Shown here piece by piece: positions 7,978 to 16,975 of a stretch of 64,000 nucleotides of DNA. The number at the start of each line of letters is the position of its first letter. Within the stretch, counting starts at the first letter, position 1. Origin of the DNA: Alphaproteobacteria bacterium (GTDB lineage: Bacteria; Pseudomonadota; Alphaproteobacteria; Sphingomonadales; Sphingomonadaceae); the NCBI GenBank assembly GCA_005883305.1, contig VBAC01000001.1, positions 372,001 through 436,000 on the forward strand, written 5' to 3'. Made by a program: the position numbers and the translations under genes. The notes below the pieces were generated by a model. That model worked only from the letters and a program-made list of their open reading frames with translations. It searched no databases and was not told where the DNA came from.

Positions 7978-8678
7978 TGTCCGACAATCGTCAATCCCTG
8001 TCCGACCTCGCCAAGCTGACGGCCGAGCCGGAGGCGCCCGCCGCCGAGGCCCCCGCGGCCGAAGCCGCCGACGCTCCCGCCGCCGAGGCTGCCGAGGCCC
8101 CCGCGCCCGTCGAGGCCGCCGAGGCTCCCGAGGCGCCGGCCGCCGCCGAGACCGCTCCGGCCCGCGAAGGCCGCGACGATCGCGGTGACGGCCGCGGCCG
8201 CCGCGAGAAGCCCGAGGACGAGAACAAGGACGGAGTCCTCACCCAAGGCCCGCAGATCCAGGCGGTGCTTCGCGAGCAGCAGCTCGACAAGCAGGGCCGC
8301 GCCTATGCCACCGGCCGCCGCAAGGACGCGGTCGCCCGGGTCTGGCTTAAGCCCGGCACCGGCAAGATCATCGTCAACGGCCGCGACCAGGAGGTCTATT
8401 TCGCCCGTCCGACGCTTCGCCTGGTCATCAACCAGGTGTTCGACATCGCCGACCGCAAGGGCCAGTACGACGTCGTCGCCACGGTCTCGGGCGGCGGCCT
8501 TTCCGGCCAGGCCGGCGCGGTCCGCCACGGAATCTCGACCGCCCTCACCCGCTACGAGCCGGCGCTGCGCACGACGGTCAAGCGCGAGGGCTTCCTCACC
8601 CGCGATCCGCGAGTCGTCGAGCGCAAGAAATACGGCAAGGCCAAGGCCCGCCGCAGCTTCCAGTTCTCGAAGCGCTAA
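7977..8678 (+). CDS. rpsI: 30S ribosomal protein S9 with long acidic Ala/Pro N-terminal extension
   Basis: 233 residues; the conserved S9 body (about 130 residues) begins near residue 103 ([18 protein letters not shown]) and ends with the typical RRSFQFSKR tail that reaches the P-site tRNA. Ahead of it are about 100 residues that do not belong to S9: repeated EAPAAEA-type units, then an Arg/Asp/Gly-rich stretch ([17 protein letters not shown]). The start ATG overlaps the rplM stop, and codon use is continuous. Extended S9 proteins occur in some alphaproteobacteria; the length here is notable. Confidence 0.96.
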   Translation: MSDNRQSLSDLAKLTAEPEAPAAEAPAAEAADAPAAEAAEAPAPVEAAEAPEAPAAAETAPAREGRDDRGDGRGRREKPEDENKDGVLTQGPQIQAVLREQQLDKQGRAYATGRRKDAVARVWLKPGTGKIIVNGRDQEVYFARPTLRLVINQVFDIADRKGQYDVVATVSGGGLSGQAGAVRHGISTALTRYEPALRTTVKREGFLTRDPRVVERKKYGKAKARRSFQFSKR

Positions 8679-8701
8679 GGCGTTCTGGACGACACAGATC
8701 G

Positions 8702-8733
8702 GGCGGCCCGGAGCGATCCGGGCCGCCTTTTCT
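8702..8733 (+). terminator. Rho-independent terminator of rplM-rpsI
   Basis: GGCGGCCCGGA (8702-8712), loop GCGA, TCCGGGCCGCC (8717-8727), then TTTTCT. Eleven perfect G/C-rich pairs with a T-run, 24 bases after the rpsI stop: a textbook intrinsic terminator. Confidence 0.92.
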
Positions 8734-8939
8734 ATTGGGGAATATTGACCGGGGCGGCTATCGCCACGTCAAAGCGAACCACGGCGCGCGACTATGCCAC
8801 GCCCTGCGGCGCGGGAGTCAACGGTGGCGTCGGCTGGCTGCTCAAACCCGCCGGGCATAGTAGAGCGAACTGGGATTCCTGCCCGCAGCCGATAAATTCT
8901 GTTACGGTGGTTTCTCCATCTTCGGGAAAGGGCGGAACG

Positions 8940-9491
8940 ATGACCGACTTCGTAGGTAAGGACGTCAAGTACAACTTCCTGAATAAGCTCGATCCTCTTC
9001 CCAAAATGATCCAAAAGGCCCTGGAATTGTATCACACGGACGAACAGCCGGGTCCGGGAGACAATCCCGTCATCATGGCGTGGGTCAAAGAGCTTGGCGA
9101 CCCGGACGTGAAGTCGGTCTACACCGCAGATTCCGTCGCCTGGTGCGGCCTGTTCATGGCCGTCGTCGCCAAGAGAGCGGGGAAGCCTGGCGTTGAAAAG
9201 CCCTTGTGGGCGCTCAACTGGGGCCATTTCGGCACCAAGGCCGGGCAGCCGATGCTGGGGGACGTGCTGACGTTCATCCGGCCGGAAGGGGGCCATGTCG
9301 GCCTCTACATCGGCGAGAGCCAGGCAAGCTTTCACGTGCTTGGCGGAAACACCTCCGATACCGTGACTTTCGCCGAGATTGCGAAAACGCGGCTGCGCGC
9401 CGTGAGGCGTCCGCCGTACAATGTCCAGCCCGCGACGGTGAAGCCTTACCTCCTGGGCAGCAATGGTAAGTTCTCGACCGACGAAGCCTGA
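8940..9491 (+). CDS. TIGR02594-type NlpC/P60-like cysteine peptidase homologue
   Basis: 183 residues from the ATG at 8940, preceded by GGGAAAGGGCGGA. The AWCGLFMAVVAKRAG segment (catalytic cysteine) and the later GGHVGLYIGE segment (histidine), together with LWALNWGHFG, match the small TIGR02594 family, relatives of NlpC/P60/CHAP amidases found in phage and bacterial genomes. There is no signal peptide, so it may act in the cytoplasm or be released with a phage-like system. It stands alone between rpsI and tlyA; the 200-base leader shows no clear regulatory element. Confidence 0.75.
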   Translation: MTDFVGKDVKYNFLNKLDPLPKMIQKALELYHTDEQPGPGDNPVIMAWVKELGDPDVKSVYTADSVAWCGLFMAVVAKRAGKPGVEKPLWALNWGHFGTKAGQPMLGDVLTFIRPEGGHVGLYIGESQASFHVLGGNTSDTVTFAEIAKTRLRAVRRPPYNVQPATVKPYLLGSNGKFSTDEA

Positions 9492-9538
9492 CCGCGGCAA
9501 CGCTTGCCGAGTTCGCCCGGAAGCGGATAGGCTCGGCC

Positions 9539-10291
9539 GTGGTCAAGCATCGCGCCGATCAATTGCTCGTCGACCGCGGCCTCGCGGAGAGCCGGGCGAA
9601 GGCGCAGGCGCTGATCCTCGCGGGGCTCGCCTATTCGGGCGAGCGCAAGATCGAGAAGGCCGGGCAGCCGCTTGCCGCCGACGCGCCGCTGGAGGTGCGC
9701 GGCAAGGAGCATCCCTGGGTCTCGCGCGGGGGGATCAAGCTCGCTCATGCGCTCGATCACTTCGGCTGGGACGTCTCCGGCGCGACCGCGCTCGACGTCG
9801 GCAGCTCGACCGGCGGCTTCACCGACGTGCTTCTGCACAAGGGCGCGGCGAAGGTGTTCGCGGTCGATGTCGGCACCAACCAGCTCGCCTGGAAGCTTAG
9901 GCAGGACCCGCGAGTCAGCGTCCACGAGCAGACCAACGCCCGCTATCTCACGGCCGAGACGGTCCCCGAGCCGGTCGACATCATCGTGTGCGACGCGAGC
10001 TTCATCGCCTTGGCCAAGGTGCTCGACACCGCTCTCGATCTCGCCAGGCCGGACGGGCGGCTGATCGCCCTGATCAAGCCGCAGTTCGAGGCCGGGCGCG
10101 CCGAGATCGGCAAGGGCGGCGTGGTGCGCGACGGCGCGGTGCACGAGCGGGTCTGCGCCGAGGTCGCGCACTGGCTCCGATCGCGCGGCTGGGAGGTCGA
10201 GGGCGTGGTGCCGAGCCCGATCACCGGCCCGGAAGGCAATGTCGAGTTCCTGATCGCGGCGCGAAAAGGCGGGCAAGCTGAGACACTTTGA
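9539..10291 (+). CDS. tlyA: TlyA-family rRNA 2'-O-methyltransferase
   Basis: 250 residues, GTG start at 9539. An S4 RNA-binding domain covers about 1-60 (RADQLLVDRGLAESRAKAQ), followed by an RrmJ/FtsJ-type SAM methyltransferase domain (WVSRGGIKLAHAL, ALDVGSSTGGFTDVLL for SAM binding, VCDASFI, LIKPQFEAG). TlyA proteins methylate cytidines in 23S and sometimes 16S rRNA and affect capreomycin sensitivity in mycobacteria; older annotation as hemolysin is misleading. In alphaproteobacteria it often sits near dxs; here it is 7 kb away. Confidence 0.93.
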   Translation: MVKHRADQLLVDRGLAESRAKAQALILAGLAYSGERKIEKAGQPLAADAPLEVRGKEHPWVSRGGIKLAHALDHFGWDVSGATALDVGSSTGGFTDVLLHKGAAKVFAVDVGTNQLAWKLRQDPRVSVHEQTNARYLTAETVPEPVDIIVCDASFIALAKVLDTALDLARPDGRLIALIKPQFEAGRAEIGKGGVVRDGAVHERVCAEVAHWLRSRGWEVEGVVPSPITGPEGNVEFLIAARKGGQAETL

Positions 10292-10354
10292 TACAAGCCC
10301 CCTCTCGACAGCCGCCGAAAATTCGTGATTGAGCGGCGCAAAGAAGGTTCAAGC

Positions 10355-11401
10355 GTGACTCGCACTGTCTTCATTTTCCTCCTCGCCGCACTCGCCGCGG
10401 CGTGCAGCGGCGGCGGCGCCAAGGAGCGCGACCGCCAGGCGCCGCTGGTCAAGGCCGAGCCGGCGGCGACGATGACCTTCGTCGATCGGATCGAGGCGGT
10501 CGGCACCGCCCGCGCCAACGAGCAGGTGACTCTCTCCGCCCCGGTCACCGAGCGGATCGTCCGCCTCAACTTCGACGACGGCGCCTTCGTCCGCTCGGGC
10601 CAGGTGATCGCCGTGCTTCGCCAGGCGGAGCAGACCGCCGAGCTGAGCGAGGCCAATGCTCGGGCGCGCGAGGCGCAGCAGCAGCTCCAGCGGATCGAGC
10701 AGCTCAAGGGCCGCGGCTTCGCCACCCGCTCCGATTATGACACGAGGGTCGCCACCGCCGCCGCGGCGCGGGCCCAGCAGCAGGCGATCCAGGCGCAGAT
10801 CGGCGACCGCGTGATCCGCGCGCCCTTCTCCGGCTGGGTTTCCCTTCGCACCATCTCGGTCGGAGCGATCGCCGGCCAGGGCACGGAGATCGCGACGGTC
10901 AGCGACCTTTCGACGATCAAGCTCGATTTCACCGTTCCCGAGACGATGCTGGCCGCGATCCGCGAGGGACTGACGATCGAGGCGCTATCGGCCGCCTATC
11001 CCGGCCGGCCTTTCCACGGAATCATCCAGACGATCGACCCGGTGATCGATCCCAACACCCGCGCGGTCACCGTCCGAGCCCGCCTGCCCAATCCCGATCG
11101 GCTGCTTCGGCCGGGGATGATGATGCGGGTGGCGATCCAAAGCGCCAGCCGATCGGGCCTGTCGGTGCCCGAGCTCGCAGTGCTCGGCGAGGGCGACGCG
11201 CGCTACGTATTCGCGATCGGCCCGGGCGGTCGGGTCCACCGGATGCCGGTCAGGACCGGCGCCCATCTCGGCGGGCGGGTCGAGATCCTCGCCGGGCTGA
11301 GGCCGGGCCAGAAGGTGGTGACCGAGGGGATCATCAAGGTCGCCGACGGGATGCAGGTGCGGCTCGCGGGGCAAGGCGGCGGCCGGGCCGCGGGGCGTTA
11401 G
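10355..11401 (+). CDS. RND efflux periplasmic adaptor (membrane fusion protein)
   Basis: 348 residues from GTG at 10355, which has an AAAGAAGG Shine-Dalgarno and gives an immediate signal sequence ending near a cysteine (ALAAAC), so the protein may be lipidated; an upstream GTG at 10325 is less likely. Typical adaptor order: first barrel/lipoyl half (VTLSAPVTERIVRLNFDDGAFVRSG), coiled-coil hairpin (about 95-140, rich in A, Q, E), second lipoyl half (IRAPFSGWVSLRTISVGA), then beta-barrel and membrane-proximal domains. It precedes the pump gene by three bases. No outer-membrane channel gene is present locally. Confidence 0.93.
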   Translation: MTRTVFIFLLAALAAACSGGGAKERDRQAPLVKAEPAATMTFVDRIEAVGTARANEQVTLSAPVTERIVRLNFDDGAFVRSGQVIAVLRQAEQTAELSEANARAREAQQQLQRIEQLKGRGFATRSDYDTRVATAAAARAQQQAIQAQIGDRVIRAPFSGWVSLRTISVGAIAGQGTEIATVSDLSTIKLDFTVPETMLAAIREGLTIEALSAAYPGRPFHGIIQTIDPVIDPNTRAVTVRARLPNPDRLLRPGMMMRVAIQSASRSGLSVPELAVLGEGDARYVFAIGPGGRVHRMPVRTGAHLGGRVEILAGLRPGQKVVTEGIIKVADGMQVRLAGQGGGRAAGR

Positions 11402-11404
11402 GAT

Positions 11405-14400
11405 ATGCAGCTTTCCGATCTGTCGGTGAAGCGGCCGGTCTTCGCGGCGGTGGTCGCGATGCTCGTCGCCGTCGCCGGGATCATCGGCTTCTTCGCCTTG
11501 TCGGTGCGCGAATATCCGGACGTCGATCCGCCGGTCGTCTCGGTCCAGACCCAATATATCGGCGCCGCGGCGAACATCGTCGAGACCCGGATCACGCAGG
11601 TGCTCGAGGAGCAGCTCGCAGGCATTTCGGGCCTTCAGACGATCACCTCGCGATCGCAGGACGGCCAATCGAACATCACCATCGAGTTCACGCCGGGCCG
11701 CGACGTCGACAGCGCCGCGAACGACGTGCGCGACCGGGTCGGCGCCGCCGCCCGCTCGCTGCCCGAGGAGATCGATCCCCCGGTGGTGCGAAAGGTCGAT
11801 GCCGACGCTTCGCCGATCATGTTCCTGGTCATCTCCAAGCCCGGCTGGTCGCCGCTCCAGCTGACCGACTGGGTCGACCGCAACCTCGCCGACCGCTTCC
11901 GGGCGATCGACGGAGTCGCCCAGGTGTTCATCGCCGGCGAGGCGCGCCCGGCGATGCGCGTCTGGCTCCAGCCCGAGCGGCTCGCCGGCTTCGGTCTCAC
12001 TCCGGGCGACGTGGAAGGCGCTCTCGCCCGGCAGAATGTCGAGCTTCCCGCCGGCCGGCTCGAGGCGCAGCAGAATGTCACGCTCAGGGTCGAACGGTCC
12101 TTCGCCACGCCCGAGCAGTTCCGCACCCTTGTCGTCGGGCGTGGGCAGGACGGCTATCTCGTGCGGCTCGGCGACGTCGCCCGGGTCGAGCAGGGGCCGG
12201 AAAATCCCTACGCCTCGTTCCGGATGAACGGCAATCCGGCGACCGGCCTCGCCATCATCCGCCAGTCGGGCGCCAACACTCTCGCGGTCGCCGACGCCGC
12301 CAAGGCGATGGCCGATCAGGTGCGCCCGACCCTGCCCGAGGGGATGGAGATCACCGTCGGCTCCGACGACAGCCAGTTCATCAGCCGGGCGATCGAGAAG
12401 GTCTGGGGGACCCTGGCCGAGGCGGCGGTCCTCGTCGTGCTCGTCATCTACCTGTTCCTGGGGAGCTGGCGCGCGACGCTCATTCCGGCGGTCACCGTGC
12501 CGCTCTGCCTGCTGGCCAGCTTCGCCGTCCTGTGGGCGGTCGGCTTCTCGATCAACCTGCTGACCCTGCTCGCCCTGGTCCTGTCGATCGGAATCGTCGT
12601 CGACGACGCGATCGTGGTTCTGGAGAATATCTACCACCGCATCGAGGAGGGGGAGCCCCCGCTCGCCGCGGCCTTCAACGGCGCTCGACAGGTCGGCTTC
12701 GCGATCATCTCGACGACGATGGTCGTCTGCGCGGTGTTCGTGCCGATCATGTTCATCGCCGGCCAGACGGGCCTCCTGTTCCGCGAGCTGGCGGCGGCGA
12801 TGATCGGCGCGGTCGCCTTCTCCGGCTTCTTCGCGCTCGCGCTCGCGCCGATGCTCTGCTCGAAGCTGCTTCGGCATGTCGAGCGGCGCGGCCTCGCCTT
12901 GCGCATCGACCGGATCTTCCGCCGGATCGAGGAAGGCTATGCCCGCCGGCTCGATTGGGCACTGCGCAAGCCGCTCGTTCCTTTGGTCGTCGTCGGCCTG
13001 TTCCTGGTCGCTTCGGGCGTCCTGTTCGCCTTCCTCAAGTCGGAGCTCGTGCCGGGCGAGGATACGGGCATCCTCCAGGCGAGCATCACCGCGCCCGAAG
13101 GCACCAGCTTCGATCAGATGGACCGCTACATGACCGAGGTCCAGGCGCGGCTTCTGCCGATGGTCGGCCAGGGCGCGGTGCGCTCGCTGATCATCCGCAC
13201 GCCGGGCGGCTTCGGCCCGAGCGACGATTTCAACAACGGCGCGATGAGCATCTTCCTGAGGCCCTGGGAAGACCGCACGATCACCACCGCCGAGATGACC
13301 GCGCGGATCAACCGCGAGCTGGCCCAGATTCCCGCGATCCGCGGCAACGCGCAGATCAGGAGCTCGCTCAACCGCGGCCGCGGCCAGCCGGTCAACTTCG
13401 TCATCGCCGGCGCCAATTACCCCGATCTCGCCCGCGCCCGAGACAGGATCATCGCCGCCGCCGCGAGCAACCCCGGAATCGTCAACCTCGACAGCGACTA
13501 TAAGGAAAACAAGCCGCAGCTTCGGATCCAGGTCGATACCGCCCGCGCCGGCGATCTCGGAGTCTCGGTCGCCGACGTCTCCAACGCGCTTCAGACGCTG
13601 CTCGGCTCGCGGCGGGTCTCGACCTATGTCGACCGGGGCCGCGAATATCGGGTCGTCGTCCAGGCCGAGGCAAACGCCCGAACCACCGAGGACAATCTCG
13701 CCGCGATCTACGTGCGCAGCCGCACCGGAACGCTCGTCCCGCTCTCCAACCTCGTCACCACCAACGGCATTGCAGGCGCGCGCGACCTCGGCCGCTACAA
13801 CAAGCTGCGGGCGATCACCCTCTCCGGCGGCCTCGCGCCCGGCTATTCGCTCGGCGAGGCGCTCACCTTCCTCGAGCAACAGGCGGCGCAGGCGCCCGAG
13901 GTGATGGCGGTCGGCTATCGCGGCGAAAGCCAGGCCTTCCGCGAGGCCGGCGGATCGATCTACCTGGTCTTCGCGCTGACCATCCTCGTCGTCTACCTGT
14001 TGCTCGCCGCCCAGTTCGAAAGCTTCGTCCACCCGGGCGTGATCATCACCACCGTGCCGCTGGCGGTGGCGGGCGGCCTGATCGGGCTCGCGGTGATGGG
14101 CCAGACGGTCAATCTCTACAGCCAGGTCGGCCTCGTCATGCTGGTCGGCCTCGCCGCCAAGAACGGCATCCTGATCGTCGAGTTCGCCAACCAGCTGCGC
14201 GACTCCGGCCGCGACATCGGCACCGCGGTGCGCGAGGCGGCGCGCCGGCGCCTGCGGCCGATCCTGATGACCTCGATCGCCACCGTCGCCGGCGCGGTCC
14301 CGCTGATGCTCGCCGGCGGGGCGGGCGCCGCGGCGCGAACCGCGATCGGCGTGGTCATCGTCTGGGGCGTCTCGATCGCGACCGTGATCACCCTGTTCCT

Positions 14401-14512
14401 GATCCCGCTCCTCTATTCGAGGCTGGCGCGCTACACGGGCTCGCCGCTGGCCGTGACCCGCAGGCTCGAAGGACAGCTGGCCGGGCCGGAACAGCCGCAG
14501 CCGGCCGAATAA
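11405..14512 (+). CDS. RND efflux pump inner-membrane transporter (HAE1/AcrB family)
   Basis: 1035 residues, the normal AcrB-type length. It begins MQLSDLSVKRPVFA and has the two six-helix halves with large periplasmic loops. GIVVDDAIVVLENIYH in TM4 carries the paired aspartates of the proton relay, and GLAAKNGILIVEFANQLR marks TM10. It should export drugs or lipophilic compounds by proton antiport in a trimer with the adaptor encoded just upstream. The substrate cannot be predicted, and there is no adjacent TetR- or MarR-type repressor. Confidence 0.96.
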   Translation: MQLSDLSVKRPVFAAVVAMLVAVAGIIGFFALSVREYPDVDPPVVSVQTQYIGAAANIVETRITQVLEEQLAGISGLQTITSRSQDGQSNITIEFTPGRDVDSAANDVRDRVGAAARSLPEEIDPPVVRKVDADASPIMFLVISKPGWSPLQLTDWVDRNLADRFRAIDGVAQVFIAGEARPAMRVWLQPERLAGFGLTPGDVEGALARQNVELPAGRLEAQQNVTLRVERSFATPEQFRTLVVGRGQDGYLVRLGDVARVEQGPENPYASFRMNGNPATGLAIIRQSGANTLAVADAAKAMADQVRPTLPEGMEITVGSDDSQFISRAIEKVWGTLAEAAVLVVLVIYLFLGSWRATLIPAVTVPLCLLASFAVLWAVGFSINLLTLLALVLSIGIVVDDAIVVLENIYHRIEEGEPPLAAAFNGARQVGFAIISTTMVVCAVFVPIMFIAGQTGLLFRELAAAMIGAVAFSGFFALALAPMLCSKLLRHVERRGLALRIDRIFRRIEEGYARRLDWALRKPLVPLVVVGLFLVASGVLFAFLKSELVPGEDTGILQASITAPEGTSFDQMDRYMTEVQARLLPMVGQGAVRSLIIRTPGGFGPSDDFNNGAMSIFLRPWEDRTITTAEMTARINRELAQIPAIRGNAQIRSSLNRGRGQPVNFVIAGANYPDLARARDRIIAAAASNPGIVNLDSDYKENKPQLRIQVDTARAGDLGVSVADVSNALQTLLGSRRVSTYVDRGREYRVVVQAEANARTTEDNLAAIYVRSRTGTLVPLSNLVTTNGIAGARDLGRYNKLRAITLSGGLAPGYSLGEALTFLEQQAAQAPEVMAVGYRGESQAFREAGGSIYLVFALTILVVYLLLAAQFESFVHPGVIITTVPLAVAGGLIGLAVMGQTVNLYSQVGLVMLVGLAAKNGILIVEFANQLRDSGRDIGTAVREAARRRLRPILMTSIATVAGAVPLMLAGGAGAAARTAIGVVIVWGVSIATVITLFLIPLLYSRLARYTGSPLAVTRRLEGQLAGPEQPQPAE

Positions 14513-14521
14513 GGAGAGAGC

Positions 14522-15076
14522 ATGACCGGGATCGCCTCCAAATCGCAGCTGCGCATGAGCTTCCTTCGCTACGCCCTGTTCACCGTCCCCGGCGTGCTGC
14601 TGCTCGGGACGCTTTCCGGGCAGCTGTCCGGCTCGGGCTACGGCAATCCCTGGTTCGACGCTCTGCGCAAGCCGGATCTCATGCCCCCCGGCTGGGTGTT
14701 CGGCGCGGCCTGGACGATCCTCTACATCCTCCTCGGTCTGTCGCTGGCCATGCTTCTCCACGCGCGGGGGGCGGAAAGGCGCAGCCGCGCGCTCGCGCTC
14801 TTCGCCGCCCAGCTCGCCCTGAACTTCGCCTGGTCGCCGGTCTTCTTCGCCTTTCACCGGATCGGCCCGGCGCTGTCGATCATCGCGGCCATGGTGGTCG
14901 GCACCCTCGCGCTGATCCTCGTCGCCTGGCGGATCCGGCCGCTCGCCGGCCTGCTGCTCTACCCCTATCTCGCCTGGCTGACGTTCGCAGGGACGCTCAC
15001 CTTCCAGATCATGACCCTCAATCCTGAGGCCTCCACGGTTGCACCCGAGGCCGGGCATACCGATATCCCGCTCTGA
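14522..15076 (+). CDS. TspO/MBR family membrane protein
   Basis: 184 residues, five membrane segments, preceded by AAGGAGAG. Family sequences are present: WFDALRKPDLMPPGWVFGAAWTILY (with the cholesterol-motif-side WT...Y) and the LNFAWSPVFFAFH segment in TM3-4. TspO binds porphyrins and tetrapyrrole intermediates and in Rhodobacter tunes photosynthesis genes to oxygen. Here its partner is unknown; it lies ten bases after the RND pump gene and may be co-transcribed. Confidence 0.92.
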   Translation: MTGIASKSQLRMSFLRYALFTVPGVLLLGTLSGQLSGSGYGNPWFDALRKPDLMPPGWVFGAAWTILYILLGLSLAMLLHARGAERRSRALALFAAQLALNFAWSPVFFAFHRIGPALSIIAAMVVGTLALILVAWRIRPLAGLLLYPYLAWLTFAGTLTFQIMTLNPEASTVAPEAGHTDIPL

Positions 15077-15101
15077 CCTCGCTTTTAGGAAAGGACTCGC
15101 G

Positions 15102-15386
15102 ATGCAGTCCCAGAACCGCTTGTTCGACGATTTCGTAAAGGTGATGAACGGCGCCGCCGGAACGATCGCGGGGATGACCCGCGAAGCCGAGGCGGCGATG
15201 CGCGAGCGCGCGCGCGAATGGATCGGCGGGCTCGATCTGGTCTCGCGCGAGGAGTTCGAGGCGGTGAAGGCGATGGCCGTCCTCGCTCGCGAGGAGAATG
15301 ACCGGCTCGCCGCCCGCATCGCGGCGCTCGAAACGGCGCGCAAAACGGCCGCCCCCAAAAGGCCGAAGCCGGGGACGGCGGGCTGA
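15102..15386 (+). CDS. ubiK: Ubiquinone biosynthesis accessory factor UbiK-like (BMFP domain)
   Basis: 94 residues from the ATG at 15102. It is a small helical protein with an amphipathic N-terminus (NRLFDDFVKVMNGAAGTIAGM), the VSREEFEAVKAMAVLAREEN segment and a C-terminal coiled coil (LAARIAALETARK), followed by a Lys/Pro tail. This matches the YqiC/UbiK family, which works with UbiJ in the ubiquinone biosynthesis complex. It lies 25 bases after tspO. Confidence 0.88.
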   Translation: MQSQNRLFDDFVKVMNGAAGTIAGMTREAEAAMRERAREWIGGLDLVSREEFEAVKAMAVLAREENDRLAARIAALETARKTAAPKRPKPGTAG

Positions 15387-15388
15387 CT

Positions 15389-15406
15389 ATCCACAACTTT
15401 GTGGAT
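15389..15406. promoter_or_regulatory. Inverted pair of DnaA-box-like sequences
   Basis: ATCCACA (15389-15395), ACTT, TGTGGAT (15400-15406): two head-to-head 9-mers, CTATCCACA and TGTGGATCG, each one or two mismatches from the DnaA consensus TTATCCACA. They lie between ubiK and the YbjN-like gene, about 80 bases upstream of the latter's start. It could also be a simple 7-bp hairpin. Confidence 0.3.
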
Positions 15407-15486
15407 CGCGCCTAACCCGCTTCCTTGCGCTTTTACGCGGGAAACGGCAGATTCGCGCGGAACGGAAGAGGACCGGGGACCGCTTC

Positions 15487-15999
15487 ATGGACATGGATGA
15501 GTATGAGCTTGAGCGGGAGGCCAGCGCCCCCATCGACATGCTCGAAACCTATTTCAGCGCGCTCGGCTGGGCGTTCGAGCGCAACGGCGAGGACGAGATC
15601 GTCTCCAGCTTCCAGGGGAGCTGGACCCAGTACGAGCTTCGCGCGATCTGGCGCGCCGAGGATCAGGTGCTCCAGTTCCTCGCCCTTCCGGACATCCGCG
15701 TGTCGGCGGAGCGCCGCGCCGCGACCTACGAGACGATCGGGCTGATCAACGAGCAGCTCTGGCTCGGCCATTTCGAGCTGTGGTCCGCCTCGGGCCTGGT
15801 CCTGTTCCGCCACGCCGCCTTGCTCGAGACCGGCGAGGACAGCGGCACCTTGAGCCTGCAGCAGGCCGAGACGCTGGTCGAGGCGGCGATCGAGGAGTGC
15901 GAGCGCTTCTATCCGGTTTTCCAGTTCGTGCTGTGGGCCGACAAGACCCCGCAGGAAGCGATCGCCGCGGCGCTGATCGAGACCCAAGGGGAAGCCTAA
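15487..15999 (+). CDS. YbjN-domain protein
   Basis: 170 residues from the ATG at 15487. The fold-family pattern is clear: an N-terminal APIDMLETYFSALGWAFERNGEDEI, WTQYELRAIWRAEDQVLQFL, then INEQLWLGHFELWSASGLVLFRHA and a C-terminal helix ending in a PVFQFVLW segment. These type III-chaperone-like proteins occur widely in alphaproteobacteria; the E. coli relative influences motility and stress responses, but no biochemical function is settled. It precedes proC, separated by a class A repeat. Confidence 0.85.
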   Translation: MDMDEYELEREASAPIDMLETYFSALGWAFERNGEDEIVSSFQGSWTQYELRAIWRAEDQVLQFLALPDIRVSAERRAATYETIGLINEQLWLGHFELWSASGLVLFRHAALLETGEDSGTLSLQQAETLVEAAIEECERFYPVFQFVLWADKTPQEAIAAALIETQGEA

Positions 16000-16005
16000 G
16001 CGCGG

Positions 16006-16118
16006 GTCATCCCGGCGAAGGCCGGGACCCTTGAACACGGAGCTCGAAGGCTAGGCGATAGGCTGTCGCCCTGATTCCAATCACGGTGTTCATGGGTCCC
16101 GGCCTTCGCCGGGATGAC
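16006..16118. repeat. Palindromic intergenic repeat (class A)
   Basis: Left arm GTCATCCCGGCGAAGGCCGG (16006 onward) and right arm CCGGCCTTCGCCGGGATGAC (to 16118) are perfect reverse complements, each with its own internal hairpin. Between them is a variable stretch that includes CACGGTGTTCATGGGT, also found in other copies. Confidence 0.85.
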
Positions 16119-16150
16119 TCTTTTGGGCGCGATCCGCTAAGGAGGCGGCC

Positions 16151-16975
16151 ATGGCTGATCCGCTCCTTCCCGGCCCCCTCTGGCTCGCAGGCTGCGGCAA
16201 CATGGCGGGGGCGATGCTCGCTCGCTGGATCGAGCAGGGCGTCGATCCCTCCCATGTCAGCGTGATCCGCCCCAGCGGCCGCCCCGCGGGCGAGGGCGTG
16301 CGGGTGACCACCGATTATCCCGAGGACGAAGTGCCGGCGATCGTCCTGCTCGGCATGAAGCCCTATCAGCTCGACGAAGTGGCGCCGCTGCTCGCTCCGA
16401 TCCTCGACGAGGAGACGATCCTCGTCTCGATCCTCGCCGGGGTCGAGCTCGCCTCGCTCCGCGCCCGCTTCGCGCGGCCGCGCACGATCATCCGCGCCAT
16501 GCCCAACCTGCCGGTCAGGGTCGGCAAGGGCGTGGTCTGCCTCACCAGCGACAGCGAAGACCTCGCCGCCAAGGCCCTGCTGACCGGCCTCATGGCTACA
16601 TTGGGCCACGCCGAATGGTTCGAGGAGGAATTGGGCTTCCAGCTCGCCGGCCACCTCACCGGCGCCGGCCCGGCCTTCCTGTTCCGCTTCATCGACGCTC
16701 TGGCCGCCGCGGCCGAGCGGCTCGGCCTGCCGTTCGATCAGGCGCAGCGCCTCGCGCTTTGCATGGTCGAGGGCTCCGCCGCGCTCGCAGCGGCATCCGA
16801 CGACGACCCCGAGCGCCTCGCCCGGCGCGTCGCCAGCCCAGGCGGCACGACCGAAGCGGGCCTCAAGATACTCGACGCCGACCGGGCGCTCTTCGCCTTG
16901 GTCGAGCGCACCCTGGCGGCGTCGCGGACTCGAGGGCTGGAGATGGCTGCGGAAGCGCGCAGTAAGCGCGATTGA
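16151..16975 (+). CDS. proC: Pyrroline-5-carboxylate reductase
   Basis: 274 residues, ATG with an AAGGAGG Shine-Dalgarno. It reduces pyrroline-5-carboxylate to proline with NAD(P)H. The N-terminal dinucleotide site is PLWLAGCGNMAGAMLARW, followed by VLLGMKPYQLDEV; the C-terminal dimerisation domain carries the proC signature around LTGAGPAFLFRFIDAL and VASPGGTTEAGLKIL. It lies just upstream of ilvE with a 16-bp palindrome in the gap. Confidence 0.96.
   Translation: MADPLLPGPLWLAGCGNMAGAMLARWIEQGVDPSHVSVIRPSGRPAGEGVRVTTDYPEDEVPAIVLLGMKPYQLDEVAPLLAPILDEETILVSILAGVELASLRARFARPRTIIRAMPNLPVRVGKGVVCLTSDSEDLAAKALLTGLMATLGHAEWFEEELGFQLAGHLTGAGPAFLFRFIDALAAAAERLGLPFDQAQRLALCMVEGSAALAAASDDDPERLARRVASPGGTTEAGLKILDADRALFALVERTLAASRTRGLEMAAEARSKRD

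Noticed and set aside
10985-15394. A 1469-residue open frame on the minus strand
   Set aside because: It is antisense to the RND pump, TspO and UbiK genes, which have clear family motifs; the frame is rich in Arg, Asp and Gly as expected from a high-GC shadow.
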